This document shows, in pieces, positions 1 through 10,274 of a stretch of 64,000 nt of DNA. The notes beneath the pieces were generated by a model. The model was given only the letters and a program-made list of their open reading frames with translations. It did not search any database and was not told where the DNA came from. This DNA comes from Talpa occidentalis. Taxonomy: Eukaryota > Chordata > Mammalia > Eulipotyphla > Talpidae. The stretch spans positions 110,518,734-110,582,733 of the forward strand of contig NW_023605305.1 of assembly GCF_014898055.3 (NCBI RefSeq). Direction: 5' to 3'. Both the position numbers and the translations under genes were made by a program. Position 1 is the stretch's first letter. Each line of letters opens with the position of its first letter.

Positions 1-164
1 CAAAAAAAGAAAATGATTATTACGTGGGAGGAGAGATGGCTGGGATGCATGAGAGCAAGTCAGCCTTACAATGGAGCAGGGGCTGGAGGCGACTCTGCAA
101 AGCACAGGGAATCGGGGAGCTGCTCATCAGAGAGAAGGCAGAGGAAGGCACAGACAGAAGTCAA

Positions 165-440
165 TTTTTTTTAAACATTTATTTATTTGTACAAGAGCTG
201 GGGTGTAGGCCAGAGGTGCGGGGTGGGGAGCGGGTGTGAGAGGATTCACCAGAGACAGAGTGGGGAACAGAACAGGCAGACTGACTGAAATACACTGCTG
301 AGGGGAGCAGCGGGTGAGACAGGAGAGGTCTGCTGCGCCATGTGGGTCAGCTCCCTGGCTGGGGATTGAACTCCTGCTGCAGTGGCTGGTGATAGGTTGA
401 CAGTGCTCTGTCTTTAACCCTTGTGCCACCAGGGAGGCCC
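165..440 (-). mobile_element. tRNA-derived SINE, copy 1
   Basis: This reverse-oriented copy starts with a T-rich run (the complement of its A-rich tail), then the ATTTATTTATTTGTACAAG tail, and ends with the complement of the tRNA-like head (GCCACCAGGGAGGCCC). A perfect 10-bp duplication, CAGAAGTCAA, flanks it at 155-164 and 441-450. Its head reads GGTTAAAG rather than GGTTGAGCGC, which places it with copies 2, 3, 6 and 10. The 107-codon minus-strand frame across it is only a by-product of the repeat. Confidence 0.9.
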
Positions 441-450
441 CAGAAGTCAA

Positions 451-1640
451 ATTGTATTAATGGTGGAACATTAGATGGGAGATGTACAAACCCCGCTGCT
501 AAGGATGCCAGGGCTGCTGTAGACTCAGAACAAAACCCCCGATGCTGTCCTGTCCCGATACCAGCCTACTTGCCTCTCTGGGTTTTGCACCCATGCATCT
601 GTCAAGAAACCCCGTGACAAGAGGAAATGTTGGTCAGTTTCAGTCTCATGCGAACAAAATATACATAAGCCCAAGTAACCTCTTAGATACCTGGAGAAGG
701 AAGGTCAGCGGGAGGCCGCTTACACATGCACACGCACACTCGTGCCCACACACTCGCTGGTCTTCATTAAACCTGTCGCGGCCTCTGTGGCAGTGCAGAA
801 GTTCTGTGGACGAGGAGTGGTGGTGGGTCAGCAGGAGAGGGAAGGCTTCCCTCCCAAATAGTCCCAGTGGGAGGACTTATGCGCCATGGCAGTGGAAATG
901 GCTAATTTTAGTTTCCTTCAGGATGTAGATGTCATTTAAATTCAAGCTATTTCCTAATACTTGTGCCCAGAAAATGATTTTATTGGGGAGGCTGGTGCTG
1001 TTCTGTGACTGCCGTGGGCAGTTGACACTGCCCCAGAGCAGAGGTGAGGTGGCCATTTCTGAGCGCTGTTGATCTTTGGCTTCATCACCTATGACTTTGT
1101 TTATTGCCCTCAGGGGTTTGTGTTGGGGGCGCTTGCTTCCATGGCTTCCCTGCATGCTGGGTCTGGTTCAGGAGACTCTGTTCTGCCACCCTGAGCTGGG
1201 TGACCTTTGGCAAGTGACCACAGACACCGCTGGCCACCAGTGACGCCTGACCAGTCTGTTTCACAGGGATACACACAGATGCTTGAGAAAGCTTTGCCAA
1301 CTCTGAAGTATGATGCTAGGTGAGACAGCGACAGGCTCTCCTTGTAAGGACTATTCCTTATAGCATTTTATGGCTCCCTCACATCCCACCCCAACATCAT
1401 TTCACCGACTAACAAATTGGAGCAACTGAGTGAGTAATGGTTGAATGTGATCTTGATTCTCATCTTCACAAATTCCTTATTAGTGGCCATCTGGCGCTGT
1501 GCAGATTTCCCCCTCCCTGCCAGGCTGACAGACAAGCAGGGAACAGACACAAGACCTTGGGAAGGCACCAGAAAATAACATAACCTGCCAGCAAAGAACA
1601 AACAGCATTTACACATACAGGTTAAATGCATTTTGGAGGT
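451..1640. other. Unassigned unique-looking DNA
   Basis: No recognisable gene, and apart from the short CA tract no repeat I can name. Open frames here are short, overlap one another on both strands and resemble no protein I know. Ancient repeat remnants too decayed to see by eye are possible. Confidence 0.4.
723..752. repeat. Degenerate CA-rich tract
   Basis: A short run of CACA-type dinucleotides broken by TG and GC steps. It is a decayed microsatellite with no visible function. Confidence 0.5.
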
Positions 1641-1890
1641 CAGAAAAAGTTATGAGTGAATAATTGAGGGAAGAAAGTAGATTGAGAGAGTTTTAAGATG
1701 CAGACTGATGCAGGGTGGAGCAGAGAATCTGCTTTTATATGATTAATCTAAAAAGACCTTCCAGAGGAAGTGGGTTTTCAGAGGTAGGAAGACGAGGGAG
1801 GGATGGGCTTGGCAAAGAGGTAGCCAGAGAACATTCCAGAACATTTCAGCAGGCTGAGATGCTGAAATGCCTTCAGCGTAGTTCACTCCT
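1640..1890 (-). repeat. Possible L2 LINE fragment, antisense
   Basis: The stretch is purine-rich and contains the word order 'agaacattccagaacatttcagcaggctgagatg' only in part matching the antisense of the L2 3' region (gain of GGGAAGAGCATTCCAG-like text). It is weak and could be chance. Confidence 0.3.
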
Positions 1891-1916
1891 TTTGATAGCT
1901 AGGAGTGGCTAGAGGA

Positions 1917-1973
1917 GTGTGTGTGGGATTTGTGTGTGTGTGTGTGGTGTTTGGTGTCTGTGGGTTGTGTGTG
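1917..1973. repeat. TG-rich microsatellite
   Basis: An imperfect (TG)n tract with TTGG and GGG interruptions. It is probably length-variable. No gene is nearby to give it a role. Confidence 0.8.
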
Positions 1974-2559
1974 CTCACACATACATGTAGAGATGTAGAG
2001 AAGGATGACCTAGGGCAGACCTAGTCAGTGAGGGTGGAACAGAGGCGAGGAGGCACATGGTGGGGATGACAAGGTAAACATGACAGATTTTAGGTGTAAG
2101 ATGTTTCAGTACTCTGTAAAGAGAATTTTTAACACTGTGTGTAATGAAGATGTCCCTGGCTTCTTCAGATTCACAACTACAGCTGGGTCAAAATCAGAGG
2201 AAAGGATAAAGCTAGGACTGTCGATAAAGAATTCAGGTTCCAAGGCCCCAACAAAAACTTACAGACCTGGGGTGTACCTGGACTTGCTCTGTTGGCCTAA
2301 TGCCTTTCCTTTGGAAGGGTTTTCATGGAAACCAAACTTTTACATCCTTGCTGTTCATCGTGGAGAACCACCCCAACCCCACTCTCCCGTTTGTTCTTGG
2401 CCTCAGAAGTGGCCAACATGGTTGGTAGCATCATGTCACACCTGAATGTACACGCTCACTTGACCCAAGATGGGTTGGACCTTCCCCTGGGCAGCCAACA
2501 GTGTCGACATGGTCAGGCTGTTCCCCCGAGGGATGTGGGAGGCCAGGCACTGTGCCCTC

Positions 2560-2665
2560 CCGTCTGCAGATGGAGAAACCGAGGCACTACGGAGTGAGAA
2601 GAGCTTCACAAGGAGGAGATAGTGAGCTAGCTGTAGAACCAGAACACACTGGGCATTTGCTCAGA
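2560..2665 (-). repeat. MIR SINE fragment, antisense
   Basis: GATGGAGAAACCGAGGCAC followed by GAGCTAGCTGTAGAACCAGAAC matches the reverse complement of the MIR core (CCTCAGTTTCCTCATCTG and the AGCTGTGTGACC region). It is highly diverged, as expected for this ancient family. Confidence 0.55.
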
Positions 2666-2689
2666 GTGGCTGCTGGCCGTTATGGTTAG

Positions 2690-3165
2690 TGGGCGCATGT
2701 GCTCCGTGCTGGCCCTCTGACAGTGTCGAGGGGGACTTTTGGAGATGACACAGTTAAACACAGACCCCTCCCCCCTTTCCCGAGAAATCGTGTGTGCTGT
2801 TGGAAGCGTTACATAATATAATCTGAAGCTTTCATGTGTAAACAGGGAGTACGGATCAGACCTGCCTCAGAGCCCTGTGGTGCTGGGTCATGGTCAGTAA
2901 TGAATCTAGATCTCAGGATCCACTTCCTGGCTTCGAGCTGGACACACGAGCCCTTGAGCACCAGGCTCATTGGAGGGATTATGTGCACCTGACGTGAGCC
3001 CGTTCTCTGGGTCAGCCTGGACACCAGCTGGTCACCTCAGTCTTTCTTTTTGGTCTCCCTGGGGGGCAAATCTTCCATGTGACCCTTAAAAATTAGTTTT
3101 CCCTGAGGGTTCTTTAGCTCTTTATTTCCTGTTCATGTTGACCTTAAGAGAGAGTTTCCCTTCCG
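2690..3165. other. Unassigned DNA
   Basis: No gene or repeat recognised. Short frames on both strands have no family resemblance and no supporting splice context. Confidence 0.4.
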
Positions 3166-3169
3166 ATGC

Positions 3170-3990
3170 CACAGGTTATTCCCAATCTGCAAATCAGCTC
3201 CCAGACTAAGTGGCAATTACCAGTTACCTGCCAGAACTTCTTGGTTATCCCTCAAGCACATTCAATTCTACACTTTCAACATTGAGCTCACCTGATCCTT
3301 CTCTTCATTTCTGGTTTGATCAATGACATCACTATCAGGTTAGCTCCCAAACCGGAGCTGGGGTCATCTAGACTCCTCTGTTCCTTTGCCCTCCACACTT
3401 GTAACCCAGGCCTTTATTCTCCATACCTCTCTTCCACGATGTCTCACATCTCATCCTGCATTTAGGTTTCCATTTTTTTTTTAAGATTTATTTATTTATG
3501 CATACAAGAACTGGGGTATAGGCCAGAAGTGTGGGGGGTGAGAGGATTCACCAGAGACAGAGTGGGGAGCAGAACAGGAGACTGACCAAAGTACACTGCT
3601 GAGGGGAACAGTGGGCAAGTCAGGAGAGGTCTGCTGTGCCATGTGGGTAGCTCCCTGGTCAGGGATCAAACTCGTGCTGCAGTAGCTGCGGATAGCTTCA
3701 CAGGTTGCGTCTTAACCCCTTGCGCTACCAGGAGGCCCCTAGGTTTCCATTTGGAGCTTACAGGTCAGCTTCTGTTCCCATTACCAGCAGTTCCCCTTTA
3801 AGTCTGCAAAACATATTTGTGTCTCTAGCTCCTATCTCCTTTAAGACAAAGGGCAAACCCTCCATGAGCTGACCCAGCGTATCCCTTTCAGCCTCTCAGG
3901 CCACCTTCTCACTCTCCCACATGGGATTAGCACAAACACCTGTAATATGTGCTATTCTGACTGGCAGGCCTGTCCCCCACTTGCCTGTCT
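3170..3990 (+). repeat. Possible L2 LINE 3' region, split by SINE copy 2
   Basis: Pyrimidine-rich text on both sides of SINE copy 2 has the character of the L2 3' region in sense orientation (CTCCATGAGCTGACCC, CACCTTCTCACTCTCCC). The SINE target duplication shows that both sides were one sequence before insertion. The match is diverged and the ends are approximate. Confidence 0.45.
3476..3739 (-). mobile_element. tRNA-derived SINE, copy 2
   Basis: Reverse-oriented copy with tail text TTATGCATACAAGAACTGGGG and head complement GCGCTACCAGGAGGCCCC. A perfect 13-bp duplication, TAGGTTTCCATTT, lies at 3463-3475 and 3740-3752. The TGCATACAAG tail is shared with copies 3 and 10 and marks one subgroup. 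The SINE head derives from a tRNA but is not a tRNA gene. Confidence 0.92.
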
Positions 3991-3999
3991 GGCAAACAT

Positions 4000-5760
4000 C
4001 TCAGGCTCACCTCCTATATGGGGAGTCTGACCCACCACTTCTGTACCCCCACTGTCTGACACAGAAATCCACCACAAAGCTTGTCTGAATTCCTGGACCC
4101 GGCTGAAACCCTCCTGAGAGAGGTGGTCGTGGCTTACTTATTGTCCCCCTAATGTCTGTTGTGGTGTTGAGTAGGCAGCGGGAAATCAACCAATACTGGC
4201 TGAAGTGCCAGGGAAGGTGGTCAGGGAACATTTAAGTCCATGCTCACCTGCTCAGACCTGGCGATGGCGAGTGCTTGTTCCTCCCGCTAGAGGGCACTCT
4301 CGCTGTGTGCCTCACGGGTGGCCCAGCCAGCATAGCTCTGCTTGAGCAGCTCACAGCGAGCTCGCCTGCTGTTTGGCACAGCCTGAGGGTGCTCTGGGAG
4401 CTGGGCTGCCCGATGCCCTTACCCTTTAGCCAGTCCCCCTACTAACTAGCTTCTAACCATTCCCTTCACGGGTAGCCTTTATTTTCCTCATTACCCCTCA
4501 CCCTTTATGTTCACAACTTTCAACTGACCAAATCCAGATCTTTCCTTACGTACTTTAGTAGTAGCCAACACTATCTTAAATATGTTGAGCCAAAAACTTT
4601 AATTAATTTTAAGTTCTGAGGGTATCATCCTCCTTTGGAGATAGTTGCATTTTAAACGTTGCTTTTAATGTCTTTGAGTAACATGTTTTCTGTCTTGGTG
4701 GTAGGCATACTTTGATGGGGGGTTAGGATGCTCTCAGAACCACCCCCCTCCCCCAGTTCATGCCACCCCATGCAACATTAGAAAATGTTGTCCAAGTAAC
4801 ATATCCTTTGGCCTCATTAATAAAGTTGCTTCTTTATGGAAAGTTCTGCAGGGTGTTGTGAGATACCCTTAAATTATGGTGGTCAGTTATGAGTCTCTCT
4901 TTTTATAGATAATGGGACTTATCCAAGGGTGCTGTTAAAAGGATAGGGTGGTGGAGGCCTGCCTGACCCCATTTGAGGGTCAGGTGAAGAAATAGGGGCC
5001 ACGTAAACTGGAGAAAAAAGAGGGAAGGAAGTTCTGGGGGTTCTGGTCATGTGGGTGCTTTTGTTTTCACCAATATGAGTTCTCCTGGGCCTGCCTTGGT
5101 AGTGCAGAATCTGGGCTGTGGGGTAAAAGAGAAAACAATAGGAAAAAAATGATTTTCCACAGTAGTTGTGCATCCAGAGGGCATTCTGGGGGTGGTACTG
5201 TGGAAGGAGGCTGCCTGCGGTAAGCCTGGGTGGGAGTGGCTTAAAGAGGGAAAGTGGGGTTGTGGGGATGCGCTGAGTAGATCAAAAGAGGATTAGGAGC
5301 AGGATTATGTCTGTAGTTTATCATGTGATTGCCTTTTCTTTGTCTTTGAGAAATTCCAGGACATTTTTGAATTGCATCTTTGCCTATTATTGGTTGTCAG
5401 ACTTTTCCTCGAATGAGACGATCCTGAGACAGGAACACAGGACCTCTGGGATGATATGGGTTAAATGAAGACACGTTTTCTAATACCCCGTCATGAACAG
5501 GATAGGTTCCCTTGGAATGGGGTGACATCCACTGTATTTAGATCTGCATCTGTTGGGGGTGCTGCATAGAGACAGTCTGCTCTGGGTGGAAGGTTGAAGT
5601 GGTTTCTAGAATTCCTTTCAATTCTGAGATTTTATGATGTTATTAAAAAGGCAAAATACTGGGTAAGTTTCTGGGGCTCACCTGCCCCCCCACAGTCTGA
5701 TATGGAACTGGTGAAAAGTTGGGGATGCACAGTCTATGATGAACCTTCAATCTATGCTGC
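4000..5760. other. Mostly unique DNA around the CTCF-type site
   Basis: No gene is recognised and no repeat is clear. The first part (to about 4.45 kb) is GC-richer and holds the CTCF-type site; the rest has AT-rich stretches and C-runs near 4741-4755. Open frames such as 4919-5173 minus do not resemble known proteins. Confidence 0.4.
4284..4299 (+). promoter_or_regulatory. CTCF-type binding motif
   Basis: CCGCTAGAGGGCACTC matches the CTCF core consensus CCACCAGGGGGCGCTA, with substitutions the known motif tolerates (A to G, C to T, G to A). The motif is close to full length and reads forward on the plus strand. It sits in GC-rich, non-repeat DNA. Binding is inferred, not shown. Confidence 0.6.
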
Positions 5761-5772
5761 ATACATCTTTTT

Positions 5773-6040
5773 AAATTTATTTATGCTTTATTTTTATTTA
5801 TGCATACAAGAACTGGGTGTAGGCCAGAGGTTCAGGGGTTGAGTGGACTCACCAGCGACAGAGTGGGGAACAGAAAAGGTGGATTGACTGAAATGCACTG
5901 CTGAGGGGAGCAGCAAGTGAGACAGGAGAGGTCTGCTGCGCCATGTGGGTCAGCTCCCTGGCTGGGGATTGAACTCATGCACAGTGGCTGGCCATAGCTT
6001 GATAGTGCTGAGACTTAACCCTGCATCACCAGGGAGGCCC
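5773..6040 (-). mobile_element. tRNA-derived SINE, copy 3
   Basis: Reverse-oriented copy with the TGCATACAAG tail and an AGGGAGGCCC head end. Flanks TGCATACATCTTTT (5758-5771) and TGCACACTTCTTTT (6041-6054) look like a target duplication with two mismatches, so this copy is probably older than copies 2, 5 and 7. The tail carries an extra TTATGCTTTATTT stretch, probably tail expansion. Confidence 0.88.
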
Positions 6041-6854
6041 TGCACACTTCTTTTCTGGCAGTGAATTTAGCTCCATGAGACCTGGATCCCCCCTCTACCT
6101 CCACTCCAGAAAAAACCCCAACAACTCTGAAGGATGATCCTCTATAATTGTGCATACATCAGAAAATTTAAATAAAAATGCAACTCTCTAGCTCCACAGG
6201 CGTCTGCTGCAGGTGTCCTATGCCCAGGTACCGTCCCCAGAGCCACGTGCAAGTCCACTGAGACACAGTCCCTGTTCTTAAGGGGCTCATCTTTTGCGAG
6301 GCAGAGTCATAGAAGCCAATGGCTACACCCCATGTCCTGGGCACAAATAGGTGGGTGCACGAAGAGGGGAGGAGGAAAAGCTGTGTTGAGGAGGGCATTC
6401 TGGAGCTAGTTTTAAAGAATGAACCGGGGGTTACCTGGAGAGCAAGGGCAGGCCAAGGGCAGTCCCGGCAGGTAAAGCCTCTGCCTGGGGAACAGCTCTC
6501 TGAGGCCATGTGATGCCTGAGCTGAGCTGGGCCGGGGCGCATGGAGCCCCAGTGTGTAGAGTTTGTGATGTGGGGCTGGGCGGCGGGACAGCTTGGCCCT
6601 CCAGCCCAAGTTGCTCTGGCTCCTACAGGGACTTCGGATCCCAGTAGCATCGAACGTTACACGTTGTGGTGAGTAAATGGAGGCTGCATTGGAGGGGTGT
6701 GACTGAGTGTGTACACATGTGAATTCACGTACACAGATACACGTGTGCACGTGTCCGCAAATACATAGTCCAGGCATAGTTATGTGAAAGGCTCAGGGAC
6801 AGGGGTGGGGGTGTCTTTTTGGGCAAAGAATCTCAGAATTTGCTTCTGAAACAT

Positions 6855-7015
6855 CCGATTGTTTTGCCAACTGCTTATGGGATAAAAATCATCATTTAGC
6901 TCAATCCTTTTATTTGACAGTGAAGGAAACTGAAGCCCCCTCTGGGACAGTTCCTTGACCAGGGTCACAGCCTGGGAGTGGCAGACCCCTTGGTTTCTTT
7001 GACTCTTAATCCAAT
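6855..7015 (-). repeat. MIR SINE, antisense
   Basis: GTGAAGGAAACTGAAG, then CCTTGACCAGGGTCACAG and GGGAGTGGCAGACC, follow the order of the reverse-complemented MIR core (fewer-than-consensus matches but in register). It ends near CCAATGTTCTCTTTAC, the usual antisense end of the unit. Confidence 0.75.
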
Positions 7016-7139
7016 GTTCTCTTTACAATGTCATTCTGCCTTCTGAGATGCTCCAAGATGGTAAATAATTAGTAATCTGGAGACATTATTTTTTTAATCT
7101 GGACACTTTAAATACCCCTATTTCTACTCTCTTGCTAAA

Positions 7140-7505
7140 GAATTCCTGCTCCTTTTTTAAAAAATTAAACTTTCTGTTACACCGCTGTTCATTTTGTACA
7201 GTATTTGATTTCTCCCTCCAGGTGTGCCCCCATAAATCTTGTAAGTCGCCCACCACCATGTCACCTGTGAGCTGTCACCATAGTCCCCACTTTCCCCCTG
7301 TTCTAACCCCTCCCCTGCTGGATGCCCCAGATCTATAGTTTGCCTGCAAGTTGTGTCTGGTTTTGAACACTTTGTTCTGTTTCCATACAGTCCTCCTATA
7401 AGTGAGACCATCCGATATTTTTCTTTTTCCTTCTGACATATTTCACTGAGCATCATCCTACCAACTTCATCCATGCTGCAGCGAATGGCCCTGCTGCTTT
7501 AAAGT
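7140..7505 (-). repeat. L1 LINE 3' untranslated region fragment, antisense
   Basis: TATAAGTGAGACCATCC, then TGACATATTTCACTGAGCAT and CAACTTCATCCATGCTGCAG, match the complement of the L1 3' UTR text that carries TGAAATAAGTCA and ATCTCACTTATA. Read on the minus strand the fragment is in sense. The 105-codon minus frame at 7157-7474 is made of this UTR and is not a protein gene. Confidence 0.75.
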
Positions 7506-7509
7506 GTAG

Positions 7510-8560
7510 GGCCGACATCACTCTCATCTGAAGCATCTGCTGCCTGGATGTCCCTGGGCACAGCGATCATGTGTCCTCCTGGCCAGGGCAGCCCCTGCTA
7601 TGGTGGGTTCACAAGCTCCCGTCCCATGAAGGGATCATCCTTTCTGCCTGGGTCTTGGCTATGGCCCAGTGGCTGGCCACAGAGCTGGCGGAGCCCAGGG
7701 AGCCACAAGATGTTTGTTGGACATGGATGGACGGATGTAGGTGATGGAGGATAAGAATAGAAAAACTGGAAAGGAGGCACCACCAGATCAGGAGGTAGGA
7801 GGGGAAGGGAATAGCATAGCCATTGACCGACCTATAGGAACGAAGACCCTCAGGCCTAGATCACAGAGCACAAGACCCAGGCAGGCATCTGACTGCTGTA
7901 GGGAGTGTCAGGAGGCAGACCTGAAGGTGAAGATATGGAGATGGAGGCCATTGTAGAAATCTGGCCCCTTTCAAATTCTACATAGTTTATTCAAAGTCAA
8001 CAATAAACTAACCACTCCAGGAAGGAGGAAGCCCCTCCCTAAGGGAAGCCTCTATCCGTGCAGTCTGCCCTGGCACGGGCAGCGGTCCTTCTGCCCATCT
8101 GCGCCTGTGCAGGTTTTCCTTTTCACCAACTCTGTCCCTCTGTGGGCAGCAGCCTTCCTCCCTGCCTGTGACTGTACCAGGCCGGGGCTTCTCCTCACTG
8201 ACCTTGGTCAGCAGAGGCAGCTCTCCTCAGGGCGGCCCACCTGAGACCATGCAGGCCTCTCTCTGAGCAAATCTGTCCTTTCGGCGCAGCCCTTTCTGTC
8301 CGCTTGTGTCTGTGCAGGTGCCCTTTATTCTTCTGTCTCTTTCCCTAACAAGCCTGCTCTTTAAATATAACTAATGTCTCTGTCTCATGGAGAAACTCGT
8401 CTGGGAAACTTGGCATGCCGCTGAAAGGGGAGCTCTGGGGAAACCTTTCCCAGAGTGAACCCAAGGACCCTGTACTCCAAACCCACAGACTCCAAAAAAA
8501 ACGACATCATCAACGTCAAGGTCAGACCCTGAGTCCATCTCGCTGTGGAATCTGCTGGGG
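7510..8560. other. Unassigned GC-moderate DNA
   Basis: No gene or named repeat seen. Frames at 7548-7754 and 7741-7956 lack family resemblance. Pyrimidine-rich text at 8090-8350 might hide an ancient LINE fragment, but I cannot place it. Confidence 0.35.
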
Positions 8561-8850
8561 GCTCTAACCGAGAGCGTGGTTTCCTTGTTTTAGAGAGGCT
8601 GATGCTGGTTCCAAGCAGAAATGCGTTAGGGTGAGACGCTCACGTGCTTCGTTTCTTCTCAGCAAGGTGAAGGCGATGCCTCGGATGCTCTGCTCTTTGT
8701 CATTTCTCAGCATTCTGCTGACCTTCAGAAATGAATTTTCCTTGGACATTTTCAGCCTGGAAGAGTACTTTGTTTTTATTTTTTTTGCTACTAAATGTGA
8801 AATCTGTTCTTACACTTTAGATTTGTTTTGAGCCTTTTGGGAAGAAAAAT
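8560..8850. promoter_or_regulatory. Candidate conserved non-coding element
   Basis: A repeat-free stretch that keeps several CpG dinucleotides (AATGCGTTAG, GAGACGCTCACGTG, GCTTCGTTTC, GGCGATGCCTCGG) in otherwise CpG-poor DNA and includes an E-box-like CACGTG at 8640-8645. Low CpG decay without a CpG island often accompanies constraint. This is inference only; no alignment was made. Confidence 0.3.
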
Positions 8851-9659
8851 TTCCTTGCTTTAAAAAAAAAAAACTTCTTTCTCCTTCTCAAATTCCATGC
8901 TTGTTTAATCTTGTTTAAACAATGAGATTACCTTTAGGAAGCCAAAAATGGAGCTTCTTTGGGGAGGGGGCTGGGGGCTAACACTCCTGCCCAGCCAGCT
9001 TTTCTTCTCTCTTCAAGAGGGGCCCTTTGGGTCTCTGCGAAAATTTTCTGCCAACTGATTAACGCCTGGTGCTGAGGCTCAGGCTGAACATCCCCTAGGG
9101 GTTGGCTCTTCCCATGAGGTCCCTGTTCTTTGTTTAGGGGAGAGCTACTAGCATTTACTGCTGCTACATTGCTTCTGATTGATGCTCCTGCCTGGTGAAG
9201 CTGTGAGAGGGTGGCCAAGGGCCTGGGTCTCTGGCATATGAGAGAGCGTGGGGCTCTCCTGAGGAAGATTTAGCCTGGGCTAAATTAGGCTGAGCAGGAT
9301 TTAGTCTGGGCAGGAGAAACCCTCTTTGGTCCAGACATCTCCCCTCTCTAGCTGCATTTTCACCTGAGCCTCAGCTCCTGGGACCTCCTGGAGCTGTTTG
9401 TGGCTGTTGTCAGCTGGCAGGTTCCAAACATTGGGCCCTGAAGCCAAGCAGTGTAGTAGTAGGGACAGTGGTGCAGTAGGGACAATGAAGCATCCAGGAG
9501 CTCAGGGAGGCCTGAGGGTAGAGGAGCTGCGGAGTGACAGGCATCTGGGGAGCCAGGTCCAGAGAGTGATTGAGGGGCACCTGAACAGAGCGGCATTTGT
9601 GGGTCACCTACCTGGCAGATGTCAGAACAAGGCGAGGCATATTTAAAATCTGTTTTCAT

Positions 9660-9895
9660 TTTGCCCTGGTAATAACAATCACTAACACGTACTGCGTGCC
9701 CACTCATGCCAGTCACATTACATACAAGATCACGTTTAGTCTGCAAATGTTTCCCCATGGAAGGCTGACTCATGTCTATTTCACCGATGTGGAAACGGAA
9801 GCTTGGAGAAGCCAGCTCAGTGGAAGGACTTGCCCAGGGCTGGGAACCAGTCCAGGCCCAGAACCCCCTCTCTGGGCCCTGTGGAGCAGCTGACC
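9660..9895 (-). repeat. MIR-family SINE, antisense
   Basis: ACTGCGTGCCCACTCATGCC, ATTTCACCGATGTGGAAACG and GACTTGCCCAGGGCTGGGAA follow the order of the reverse-complemented MIR/MIR3 unit (TGCCAGGCACTGT, ATTTTACAGATGAGGAAACT, CTTGCCCAAGGTCAC). It is diverged but in register over about 200 bp. Confidence 0.7.
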
Positions 9896-9899
9896 CCGG

Positions 9900-10270
9900 T
9901 GGGGGCCGGGGCTTGAGAGCTGTGAAGGTTTTTCAGCGTGTTGTAATAGATCATCTATTGAATTCCCTCAAATCAGCAAGGAACAATTTCCTCGGCAAAC
10001 AAATGATTGTATTAAACCACAAACACAAATAGTCCGGGCCGCGAGAAAGCAAGCTGTTGAAGGATGCTTGAGTGTCTGGTTCGGAGTTTTTTCATTAATA
10101 GTTTCTTCTCATTCATTTATTTTGTCTTACGCGAGTTCTGGCTGACAGGCAAGTGGTAACAGGCACGACGGGCGGAACAAAAATTTATGGGAGAAATGCC
10201 TACAATTGAGAAAAGTCTACATGTTCACATTTTTTCAGTGCATTGGGAAAGCTGCTGATACTTGATTTAA
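9900..10270. promoter_or_regulatory. Candidate conserved element with SOX, FOX, RUNX and homeodomain words
   Basis: Repeat-free and CpG-retaining (CGGCAAAC, GGCCGCGAG, TTACGCGAG, CACGACGGGCGG). In about 120 bp it packs a SOX-like AACAAT (9982-9987), a FOX-like GCAAACAAA (9995-10003), a RUNX-like AACCACAAA (10015-10023) and a homeodomain-like CATTAATA (10093-10100). The composition is typical of developmental enhancers. Function is inferred from motif clustering only. Confidence 0.4.
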
Positions 10271-10274
10271 GCGG

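Noticed and set aside
6168..6650. 160-codon minus frame
   Set aside because: No domain, a competing open frame lies opposite it, and no upstream promoter or splice signals are convincing.
7157..7474. 105-codon minus frame
   Set aside because: Derived from the L1 3' untranslated region.
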